Positions 1 to 5,019 of a stretch of 5,418 bases of DNA are shown here, piece by piece. Numbering within the stretch: the first letter of the stretch is position 1; each line of letters opens with the position of its first letter. The stretch lies in NCBI GenBank assembly GCA_019247245.1, contig JAFAPF010000093.1, positions 1-5,418 of the forward strand. Direction: 5' to 3'. The notes beneath the pieces were generated by a model. The model did no database searches. It was given only the letters and a program-made list of their open reading frames with translations, and was not told the origin of the DNA. The translations under genes were made by a program, and so were the position numbers. Origin of the DNA: Rubrobacter sp. (GTDB lineage: Bacteria; Actinomycetota; Rubrobacteria; Rubrobacterales; Rubrobacteraceae).

Positions 1-1
1 G

Positions 2-151
2 CAGGTTGTGTACTGTGAGTGTGGCCAAGGGCACACGAGAAGACTTCGGACACAGTTCATCATGGAGATGGTGGAAGAGGAAGCGGGGGACACGTTCCAT
101 CCCTGGCGCTACCACAAGACACCAGAGGACGCTGAGACGATACCAATCTAA
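2..151 (+). CDS. C-terminal end of an unrecognised protein (5' partial)
   Basis: An open frame enters from the left edge and ends at TAA 149-151, giving 49 residues. The visible tail starts with a cysteine/histidine cluster (Y-C-E-C-G-Q-G-H, residues 4-11 of the fragment), followed by a basic stretch and an acidic, helix-prone segment, and finishes with a Trp/His/Pro-containing tail. The CxCxxGH cluster could be half of a zinc-binding site whose partner residues lie upstream of the window; this is inference. The other two plus-strand frames are closed early, and the residue composition looks like real coding sequence. I do not recognise the family and assign no function. No T-rich intrinsic terminator follows directly; the nearest large hairpin (212-248) is oriented for the minus strand but might partly stop this transcript as well. 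Confidence 0.5.
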   Translation, partial: QVVYCECGQGHTRRLRTQFIMEMVEEEAGDTFHPWRYHKTPEDAETIPI

Positions 152-204
152 AATGTTCTAAACACAAGAAGGGCCATAGCCCAGTATAGGATTTTGGGCC
201 TTAG

Positions 205-248
205 ACAAAAAAGAAAGGGTCCCGCCGATCTATTGCGGGACCCTTTCT
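205..248 (-). terminator. Strong intrinsic terminator, minus strand
   Basis: A perfect 14-bp stem pairs 212-225 with 235-248 around a 9-nt loop (226-234), with a GC-rich core (GGGTCCCGC/GCGGGACCC). Read on the minus strand, the stem is followed by an uninterrupted run of T, complementary to the A run 207-212, which is the classic Rho-independent layout. On the plus strand only the short CTTTCT within and after the stem is available, so termination that way would be weaker. It implies that something is transcribed leftwards from the 250-540 region. Confidence 0.75.
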
Positions 249-427
249 GGACTTGAAGCCACGATTGCTAAGGCATCGGACTTCGCCTCCTTTCGAGCTG
301 ACTCGCTTGCCTGCTCTCAACCTTGTATATACCCACGAAGCGCCAAGCGTAAACGTCACTAAGCAGGCGAACGTAGAGCCCACGCTAACACTTCTCGCTT
401 GTCGCCTCACTATGAGGCTAATCATTG

Positions 428-484
428 CTACCTGGATAAGGTCTCTAAAAAGGCAGCAAATTTCACAGGAAACACACCTCCTTT
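428..484 (-). other. Possible 12-codon leader peptide with an excellent Shine-Dalgarno
   Basis: On the minus strand AAAGGAGGTG (complement of 475-484) is a near-perfect match to the anti-Shine-Dalgarno. Eight bases after it, GTG at 466-464 opens a 12-codon ORF (MKFAAFLETLSR if GTG is read as Met) ending in TAG at 430-428. Two bases after this stop, an ATG (425-423) opens a 74-codon frame, an arrangement typical of translational coupling. That second frame runs through the terminator hairpin and its T tract and does not look like a protein, so I do not call it as a gene. The short ORF may be a regulatory leader, a chance match or a decayed gene start. Confidence 0.25.
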
Positions 485-566
485 CTATTACTATCTGCTA
501 CATAGCCATCACAGCTAGTAATGATGTAGCACCATGAAAGATAAAGAATGACAAAGCAATAAGACG

Positions 567-592
567 AGGGAGAAAAGGCTCCCTAGCCTTTT
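567..592. other. Hairpin with two mutually exclusive folds
   Basis: AAAAGGCT (573-580) pairs perfectly with AGCCTTTT (585-592) around the 4-nt loop CCCT. The same bases can instead form AGGGAG (567-572) with CTCCCT (579-584) around AAAAGG. The two stems share 579-580 and use each other's loop, so only one can form at a time. No clean T tract follows on either strand. It could be an attenuator-like switch or a weak bidirectional terminator. Confidence 0.3.
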
Positions 593-703
593 GCTATCCG
601 CTTGTAACTCTTGAGAGGCGCTAGCTACCGATAAGCGTTATTCTCGGCAGCCCATGTCCAGAACAAAACTAGCTGGCCGTAGAATCCGCATTGTGCGAGA
701 CAC

Positions 704-709
704 TATAAT
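704..709 (+). promoter_or_regulatory. Candidate -10 box for the oxalate decarboxylase
   Basis: A perfect TATAAT lies 64 bp upstream of the ATG at 774, which would put transcription start near 716 and give a leader of about 58 nt. At 16-18 bp spacing the upstream hexamers (around 680-687, TAGAATCC) do not resemble TTGACA, and there is no extended TG motif. Either the promoter needs an activator or the match is fortuitous. Confidence 0.35.
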
Positions 710-773
710 CCGCCATAAAGATAAGAGTTGATTGCAATCAGCAAGGTTACGCGAGTAAAGGGAATGGAGCGGT

Positions 774-1859
774 ATGTCAGAGCAAGAGGGCCAAGGTCTA
801 TCATCATTTCGCTACGAATTAGAGAAGCAGCCTCCGAAACCGAACGTGGGCCCCGGAGGCACAACCCGGCAGGCATCAGCGCACGAGTTTCCCGTCTCGA
901 CCGGCATCGCTGGTGTCTCCATGCGCCTTGAGCCGGGAGGCATGCGCGAGTTGCACTGGCACGCTAATGCGGCTGAGTGGGCCTACGTGGTCGAAGGCTA
1001 CTGCCGTACCACGATCTTGCATCCCACGGGCGATTCGGCGACCGATGATTTCGGGCCCGGAGACGTGTGGTACTTCCCGAAGGGATACGGTCATTCGATA
1101 CAGGGGCTCGGTCCAGGGGAGTGCCACTTCCTCCTCATCTTCGATAACGGATACTTCTCCGAAGATCACACCTTCAGCGTCACAGACTGGATAGCCCACA
1201 CCCCAACGTCGGTCGCCGCGCAAAACTTAGGATTCTCTGAAGAAGATGTCGCAAGCTTGCCCTCGGGCGAGGTGTACTTCGCTAAGGGGCCGGTGCCAGC
1301 ACCCGAGGTAGGAAACCGAGAGGTGGGTCTGCAATCTTCTTCTACTAGGGAGCAACGCTCACTGGTCACTACCCACCGGTATCCACTCGAGGCGCAAGAG
1401 CCACGCGAGTTCGCCGGAGGAACGATTCGCCTAGTGACGGTAGAGGAGTTCCCGATCTCGACCACCATGGCGGGAGCAATCCTTGAACTAGAGCCGGGTG
1501 CGATACGCGAGATGCATTGGCATCCAAACGCTGACGAGTGGCAGTACTACCTTTCTGGGACGGCACGTATGACCGTCTTCATGGCTCAAGGCCACGCCGA
1601 GATGGTGGAGTTTGAGGCCGGGGACGTTGGCTACGCGCCGCAAGGGAGCGGGCACTATATAGAGAATACAGGAAATGATGTCTGTCGCTTGTTGCTCACC
1701 TTCAACAGTGGACACTACCAAGAGATTAGCCTCAGCGAATGGCTGGCATCTAACCCAACCCAGCTCCTGGCCACCAACTTCGAGATCTCTGAGTCGCTTG
1801 CTGAACGCTTTCCCCGAGAGCAGCACTTCATCGTGTCGTGGTCCGACACCCGCTGCTAA
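774..1859 (+). CDS. oxdC: Oxalate decarboxylase, bicupin, Mn-dependent
   Basis: The 361-residue product should convert oxalate to formate and CO2 in the cytoplasm, consuming a proton; no signal peptide is visible. Two cupin domains are clear. Domain 1 (about 35-140) has the motif R58-E-L-H61-W-H63 with E68 and H107; domain 2 (about 210-325) has R245-E-M-H248-W-H250 with E255 and H294. These correspond to the two Mn sites of Bacillus subtilis OxdC. The active-site lid in domain 1 reads S129-E-D-H-T, keeping the Glu that serves as proton donor in OxdC, so decarboxylase is favoured over oxidase. In domain 2 the position of the OxdC second-site Glu is Leu308, so the N-terminal site is probably the catalytic one. 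It is about 24 residues shorter than the 385-residue B. subtilis enzyme, mostly at the N terminus. The ATG at 774 has GGAG at 766-769 (4-nt gap) and AAGGGA at 758-763. No terminator separates it from the HAD gene. Confidence 0.93.
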   Translation: MSEQEGQGLSSFRYELEKQPPKPNVGPGGTTRQASAHEFPVSTGIAGVSMRLEPGGMRELHWHANAAEWAYVVEGYCRTTILHPTGDSATDDFGPGDVWYFPKGYGHSIQGLGPGECHFLLIFDNGYFSEDHTFSVTDWIAHTPTSVAAQNLGFSEEDVASLPSGEVYFAKGPVPAPEVGNREVGLQSSSTREQRSLVTTHRYPLEAQEPREFAGGTIRLVTVEEFPISTTMAGAILELEPGAIREMHWHPNADEWQYYLSGTARMTVFMAQGHAEMVEFEAGDVGYAPQGSGHYIENTGNDVCRLLLTFNSGHYQEISLSEWLASNPTQLLATNFEISESLAERFPREQHFIVSWSDTRC

Positions 1860-1928
1860 AAGCTTATCTCGTGCTCTGTCTGAGCATGCGGCCGTCTATT
1901 GGCAGGATACGATGTATGAGTGGGGGGT

Positions 1929-2637
1929 ATGTTAGTTGAGTTTGATGGTTACGCGGCTATTAGCTTCGACTGCTATGGGACGCTAATCGATTGGGAGAGC
2001 AGTATATTCTCCGGCCTTCAGCCTGTGCTACAGAACCACGGTACCGAGGCTTCCGATGAAGAGATCCTAAAGCTACATGCTCAGACAAAGCATAAGCTGC
2101 AGGCAAATTCAACTAGGGGGAACTACGTCAACTATAGGCACGTTTTGGTGGAGGGTCAGAGAGGCGAGCAGGAGATGGGCTTTCGAACCTGAACCCTCTG
2201 AGTTGCGAGCACTAGCTGGCTCTCTAAGGTATTGGAAGCCCTTCTCGGACACTGTTGAAGCACTCAAGGCTCTGAAGGAGCAGTACAAGCTTGCGATCAT
2301 ATCCGACGTGGACGACGGACTGTTCGCTTTGACAGCGTGTCATTTGGAGGTGGAGTTTGATTGGATCATCACATCTGAGCAAGTCGGTACCTACAAGCCT
2401 TGCAAAAACAACTTTGAGATAGCTCTCAAGCGGATGGGCATCGAAAAGGGGAAGCTCCTACACGTCGCCGAAAGCCTCTTCCACGACATAGCCCGTGCCA
2501 CAGAGCTAGGTATCTCCACCGTATGGGTACATCGCCGCACAGGAAAGGAGGGGTTCGGTGCGACCTCTCCGACCAGCGCCAAACCTGACCTTGAGGTACC
2601 CAACCTCAAGACCTTAGTCTCTGCGGCTTACCTGTAG
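1929..2637 (+). pseudogene. HAD-superfamily (S)-2-haloacid dehalogenase-like protein, frameshifted
   Basis: Two overlapping frames together encode one complete type II haloacid-dehalogenase-like protein of 235 residues, a normal family length. Removing one base, C2184, joins them seamlessly as ...EMGFEPEPSELRAL... (junction at F85). All HAD motifs are present: motif I F-D14-C-Y-G-T with nucleophile Asp14; motif II S125 in IISDVDD; motif III K156 in GTYKP; and motif IV as H-V-A-E-S-L-F-H-D186. Such enzymes act on small phosphorylated or halogenated compounds in the cytoplasm; the substrate cannot be told from sequence. ATG 1929 is preferred as start; GTG 1920 in the same frame is the alternative. 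The upstream GGGGGG run is a poor ribosome site, so coupling to oxdC (stop 69 bp upstream) is possible. As read, translation stops at TGA 2190-2192 after 87 codons. The shift may be a true mutation, a sequencing error, or programmed +1 frameshifting, because it falls at TTT-CGA. Confidence 0.85.
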
Positions 2638-2670
2638 TTAGATATGTGTTGGTGCTTCCTAATTGCTAGT

Positions 2671-2757
2671 ATGAATTACTGGGCAGAGGCTGTGCGCAAG
2701 GCTCTAGAGAACGAATTGTTCACCATCCAGCAGATTACCTCGGATGTAAAGGAGTAG
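2671..2757 (+). other. Doubtful 28-codon ORF after the HAD gene
   Basis: ATG 2671 to TAG 2755-2757 encodes a mostly amphipathic peptide beginning MNYWAEAVRKALENE. The frame is the same as the 3' part of the HAD gene and is open from the HAD stop onward, so it could be a relic of a longer C terminus or of another gene. No Shine-Dalgarno precedes it. Function unknown, and it may not be translated. Confidence 0.15.
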
Positions 2758-2877
2758 CTGGCTGATTGTTCAAAAAGACAACGAAGCTTTCTTGAGGTCG
2801 CCTAACAGTATTAATCATAACAACTGAGCCGTCGTGGCATATCCGCGGTGCTAACCACTAGTTCGCTATCTGAAGTT

Positions 2878-2905
2878 TGTTCCAAAAACGCACGTTTATG
2901 AAACA
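2878..2905. repeat. Degenerate 28-bp dyad, copy A
   Basis: TGTTCCAAAAACG (2878-2890) is an imperfect inverted match (11 of 13) to CGTTTATGAAACA (2893-2905), separated by CA. A related sequence in the same orientation lies at 4968-4995. This copy sits between the ends of converging genes. It may be a repeated intergenic element, a protein-binding site or a bidirectional terminator-like structure. Confidence 0.4.
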
Positions 2906-2965
2906 AGGGTGCAGTATCAAAAAGGGTCGTTTTTCGCACAGTGGGGGGATTCCACTTTACCTCCT

Positions 2966-3002
2966 GCAAGGCGACTACGTGCAGTGCACGTAGTCGCCTT
3001 GC
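2966..3002. repeat. Perfect 17-bp inverted repeat with 3-nt loop
   Basis: GCAAGGCGACTACGTGC (2966-2982) is followed by AGT and then its exact reverse complement (2986-3002). A CCT/AGG pairing extends the stem slightly beyond a bulge. It lies 37 bp beyond the stop of the minus-strand TetR gene. Neither strand has a T run after the stem, so it is not a textbook Rho-independent terminator, although it could stabilise the 3' end of the TetR mRNA or act as an extruded cruciform. Confidence 0.65.
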
Positions 3003-3038
3003 TCAGGGCAGGTGAGGGTATCCGATCCACGATTGATG

Positions 3039-3704
3039 TTAGGAGTCTAACCGTGGGTCCGCCTCGTCGCCGTGTTGGTGTGGCGGCGAAACTGCAGACA
3101 TAAACAGCTCTACTAAGGAGGGTACCTCCACGCTGGCCCTTTGGCGGGTTTCCCTCGGATCACCCCACAGACCCTCTAGGAGGTAGCTGAGTAAGGGGCC
3201 AACAAATTGGCGCTGCACGATTCTCACATCCGATATCTCTACAACAGCAGCAATCTGTGCAGATTCGAGCAGATGGCTGAGCGCATTAGCACCCCGCTCG
3301 ATGACAGAGGCACGAAGTAGATTAGGCAGTTCGGGGAACTCTCTAGACTCCGCGAGGACCACGCGTACAAGATCGAGGTAGGTCGGATCCAGAATACGGT
3401 CCAAGATACGCTCCGCAACCGTGATTAGGGTTGCCCTTAGCTTGGTAGGCGTCAGAGAGGACTGTGGTTGGAGCTCGAGGAGGTCTGCTTGAAGTCGTTC
3501 AGCCATTTGGCCAAGTACGCCACTGAATAGCTGGCTCTTGCTTCCGTAGTAGCGGTAAACCGTCTGTTTGGAGACATTAGCCTCAGCGGCTATCGCATCC
3601 ATGCTCGTCTTGCTAAATCCCGATTGCAGGAACAGACGCTGAGCAGCCACCTGGATATCTTCGCGCTTGCGGCTAGTCTCACTTCGTTGGGCTGGCACAT
3701 TCAC
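3039..3704 (-). CDS. TetR-family transcriptional regulator
   Basis: This 221-residue protein has a typical TetR N-terminal DNA-binding domain. Helix 1 lies at about 12-28 (ending RLFLQSGF), then the helix-turn-helix spans 31-53 with the signature T33-S-M-D-A-I-A-A-E-A and recognition helix V44-S-K-Q-T-V-Y-R-Y-Y, followed by G-S-K-S-Q-L-F. The remainder is the helical ligand-binding and dimerisation domain; the stretch R-V-V-L-A-E-S-R-E-F-P-E-L around 113-125 resembles the AefR-like C-terminal type. The start is GTG 3704-3702, because an in-frame TAG lies two codons upstream; GTG at 3698 is an alternative. The ribosome site is weak. The gene is divergent from the DUF1772-like membrane gene, and the 102-bp spacer carries four regularly spaced palindromic sites, so autoregulation together with control of the membrane genes is likely. 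The inducer is unknown. Confidence 0.92.
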   Translation of the reverse strand: MNVPAQRSETSRKREDIQVAAQRLFLQSGFSKTSMDAIAAEANVSKQTVYRYYGSKSQLFSGVLGQMAERLQADLLELQPQSSLTPTKLRATLITVAERILDRILDPTYLDLVRVVLAESREFPELPNLLRASVIERGANALSHLLESAQIAAVVEISDVRIVQRQFVGPLLSYLLEGLWGDPRETRQRASVEVPSLVELFMSAVSPPHQHGDEADPRLDS

Positions 3705-3710
3705 AGCCTA

Positions 3711-3781
3711 TGAATTGTACTAGAGCGCCAAGTATTGTACTATACCGTCTAGTATGATACTGCACCGTCTAGTATGAAATA
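3711..3781. promoter_or_regulatory. Array of four 11-bp palindromic operator sites, 20-bp period
   Basis: Four sites lie in exact register: TGAATTGTACT (3711-3721), AGTATTGTACT (3731-3741), AGTATGATACT (3751-3761) and AGTATGAAATA (3771-3781), with centres at 3716, 3736, 3756 and 3776. The third is a perfect 5-1-5 palindrome, the second has one mismatch, and the outer two keep one good half each. The spacers of sites 2-3 and 3-4 share ACCGTCT, making a 14-bp direct repeat (3744-3757 and 3764-3777). Its place between divergent genes marks it as the likely binding region of the adjacent TetR regulator, with sites on the same DNA face about two turns apart. Confidence 0.75.
3715..3743 (+). promoter_or_regulatory. 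Weak candidate promoter for the membrane-protein genes
   Basis: TTGTAC (3715-3720) and TACTAT (3738-3743) are separated by 17 bp and match the -35 and -10 consensus at 4 of 6 positions each. Both elements overlap operator sites, which would allow direct repression. Other pairings are possible because the region is repetitive. Confidence 0.25.
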
Positions 3782-3806
3782 GCTCTCTACGGAAGGAGGA
3801 GATGAG

Positions 3807-4325
3807 ATGCCCTCTCGCCTAACTCAGGTACTCGTCGTCGCTGCAACCTTGGTCAACAGCATCCTGGCAGGCAGCAGCGTAAACGGAATGCTAGTGCAGC
3901 GGCCAGCATGGCAAGAGACTGGTCCTCTTAGGTGGGCAGCTTTCAGCCAACACGCGGACCTGGCGGCTGGCCTGGTTCTCTACCCAATGGAGGCCATTAC
4001 TGGAACCCTACTAAGTATCGCCGTAGTGGTGAGCTTCCTTCGCGATCGGCGTGAACCCCGCTCTGCTGCGGTTCCCATCTATGGAGCTGCCCTCATGACT
4101 ATTATGGTGCTACTTGTTACCACTCAAGCAGCGCCCATTATGTTAAGCGTTCCTACCTTGGGAGACGATGCGGCTGCTCTTCAGCAGGCAATGGACGGAT
4201 TCCAGTTCTGGGGCAATATCCGAGGAGCGTTCCATATCCTCGCTTTCGCGGCCAATCTTTGGTCGCTGGTGCTCGTTATGAGGTCCGCGAGTGGGAGCCC
4301 AATCTCACTAGGAAGCAAGCCTTAG
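3807..4325 (+). CDS. Four-helix membrane protein, DUF1772-like
   Basis: The 172-residue product has four predicted membrane segments at about 5-27, 52-78, 87-113 and 138-158. A loop between the first two contains a Trp/His-rich stretch (RWAAFSQHADL, 42-52), and an F-W-G-N-I-R motif (134-139) precedes the last helix. Length, helix number and the N/W-x-x-R-x-x-x-H-x-L-A-F pattern before helix 4 resemble DUF1772 proteins (anthrone-oxygenase-like family), whose bacterial members are mostly uncharacterised; this assignment is from memory of the pattern. The start is firm: AAGGAGG at 3793-3799 sits 7 nt ahead of ATG 3807. It is divergent from the TetR gene across the operator array and is probably repressed by it. 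The DUF2306-like gene follows in the same direction after 92 bp. Confidence 0.72.
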   Translation: MPSRLTQVLVVAATLVNSILAGSSVNGMLVQRPAWQETGPLRWAAFSQHADLAAGLVLYPMEAITGTLLSIAVVVSFLRDRREPRSAAVPIYGAALMTIMVLLVTTQAAPIMLSVPTLGDDAAALQQAMDGFQFWGNIRGAFHILAFAANLWSLVLVMRSASGSPISLGSKP

Positions 4326-4402
4326 CCGAGAGCTATGACGAGAGGTAGAGAGGCTGTGGAAGTTGCATCGCCTAGAAGTAGCCTGGATGCAAGCAAAGTG
4401 CT

Positions 4403-4420
4403 AAGGAGGACACTGTACTG
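4403..4420 (+). promoter_or_regulatory. Shine-Dalgarno leading to a CTG in place of a start codon
   Basis: AAGGAGG (4403-4409) is as strong as the site of the preceding gene. Eight bases later, exactly where a start codon is expected, the codon is CTG (4418-4420), in frame with the membrane-protein sequence. The next in-frame possible start, TTG 4430, is 20 nt from the Shine-Dalgarno, which is too far. Either CTG is used or an ATG/GTG has mutated. Confidence 0.5.
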
Positions 4421-4917
4421 TCAGTCGATTTGCTAATCTCCGTGCATGTCCTGGCTGGTCTCACCTGCGTCGTTGCTGGCGCCACCTCTGCGCTGGCGAA
4501 GAAACGTCGAGGACTGCACCCTATTGCAGGCCGCATCTACCTCCCTCCTATACCATCGTCTTCGGCACTACGACCGGTATAGCCTTCACTCACAGGGAGC
4601 AAGACGATTATCTGTTTTTCATCGGCGTCGTTGGTTTCACCTTGGCCGCCATCGGGTTGGCAGCACAGCAGGGATACCCGCACTTCTCCACCCTGGTGCA
4701 CATCGTAGCGATGGGAGGGTCGTACATCGGGCTTCTCACCGCGTTCTACGTCGACAATGGCCCAAAACTGCAACTGTTGCAGCACTTACCCGCTGTTAGT
4801 TTTTGGTTGCTTTCCGGTGCGGTAGGTATTCCACTCATCGTGCGTGCGCTAGCTGGGTATCGTGGCCAACAAAAGAAGTGTCACGACCGGGGAACCTTGC
4901 GCCACAACCCGTCGTGA
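4418..4917 (+). pseudogene. Small integral membrane protein, DUF2306-like, frameshifted
   Basis: Joining two frames gives one 166-residue membrane protein. The 5' part, from CTG 4418, reads SVDLLISVHVLAGL... and then H34-P-I-A-G-R-I-Y; the 3' part reads TIVFGTTTGIAF... to TGA 4915-4917. One base is missing at about 4544-4545 within CTCCCTCCT; restoring it gives Y-L-x-S-Y-T-I-V without other changes. The unrepaired 5' frame stops at TAG shortly after. Membrane segments fall at about 4-26, 44-57, 65-83, 93-112 and 126-146, with notable His10, His34 and His95 and a Y-V-D-N-G-P motif (111-116). The H-x-x-A-G...H-x-x-x-G-R-x-Y pattern resembles the DUF2306 family of predicted membrane proteins; biochemical role unknown. 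It lies downstream of the DUF1772-like gene, probably in the same TetR-controlled unit. With two defects (CTG start and frameshift) it is probably inactive unless these are sequence errors. Confidence 0.7.
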
Positions 4918-4967
4918 AGGTTTAGAGGAGCTCGAATACTCTTAGCCAGCAAGTCCTTCAAAGTTTT

Positions 4968-4995
4968 TGTTCCTAAAACGGTCATTTTTGAGACA
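4968..4995. repeat. Degenerate 28-bp dyad, copy B
   Basis: TGTTCCTAAAACG (4968-4980), GT, then CATTTTTGAGACA (4983-4995) forms an imperfect dyad (9 of 13). It resembles copy A at 2878-2905 in the same orientation, with similar flanks (AAGTTT before and GGG shortly after). Like copy A it lies between converging genes. Confidence 0.35.
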
Positions 4996-5019
4996 GGGCA
5001 AAATACTGCTCCTAACCTG

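Larger units (their letters stand above)
152..773. other. 622-bp intergenic region with no convincing protein gene
   Basis: No long ORF here has both a credible start and a protein-like sequence. The region holds a small GGGC/GCCC hairpin (171-182), a strong minus-strand terminator (212-248 plus an A tract at 207-212), a 6-bp hairpin (404-409/413-418), two minus-strand Shine-Dalgarno sequences (285-293 and 475-484) leading into very short ORFs, a hairpin with two alternative folds (567-592) and a TATAAT box (704-709) ahead of the oxalate decarboxylase. Together these suggest a minus-strand RNA ending near 205 plus the promoter region of the downstream gene. I compared the minus-strand sequence from memory with tmRNA, RNase P RNA and common riboswitches and found no match. 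Confidence 0.5.
2638..3038. other. 401-bp gap between converging genes
   Basis: This spacer lies between the HAD gene (+) and the TetR gene (-). The same frame as the HAD gene stays open after its stop to TAG 2755-2757, including a 28-codon stretch from ATG 2671, but there is no ribosome site and no recognised family. Further right are a degenerate 28-bp dyad (2878-2905) and a long perfect hairpin (2966-3002). 2758-2877 shows nothing I can name. Confidence 0.4.

Noticed and set aside
201..425. 74-codon minus-strand frame from ATG 425
   Set aside because: Its last residues come from the terminator stem and its T tract, it is rich in Arg/Ser with no family resemblance, and its start lacks a good ribosome site apart from possible coupling to the 12-codon ORF.
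475..486. CACCTCCTTTCT resembling the 3' end of 16S rRNA
   Set aside because: The upstream bases do not match 16S rRNA; the similarity is simply the complement of a strong Shine-Dalgarno on the minus strand.
253..537. 94-codon plus-strand frame beginning at a TTG
   Set aside because: It has no ribosome site, begins just after the terminator stem, and its sequence has no recognisable protein character; it lies opposite the minus-strand signals.
190..540. tmRNA, RNase P RNA or riboswitch on the minus strand
   Set aside because: I looked for a tRNA-like end, an AAND...ALAA-type tag, the RNase P core and common riboswitch cores; only fragments such as GGCTTCAAGTCC resembled any of them and no consistent fold emerged.
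876..1826. Several minus- and plus-strand frames inside the oxalate decarboxylase gene
   Set aside because: They are shadows of a high-confidence gene whose metal-binding motifs are all in one frame.
2077..2160. ATG 2077 as a separate start for the 3' HAD frame
   Set aside because: The residues before the junction in that frame do not resemble the HAD cap domain, whereas the other frame does; the 3' part is the continuation of a shifted gene.
2909..3103. 64-codon plus-strand frame across the long hairpin
   Set aside because: It consists largely of the inverted repeat and the complement of the TetR 3' end and lacks a ribosome site.
4446..4799. 117-codon plus-strand frame over the DUF2306-like gene
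   Set aside because: It is a very Arg/His-rich out-of-frame reading; the membrane-helix sequence is found in the two other frames joined at about 4544.
4881..4922. Inverted repeats TCACGAC/GTCGTGA and AACCTT/AAGGTT as a terminator
   Set aside because: The stems are short, have long loops, compete with each other and are not followed by a T run.
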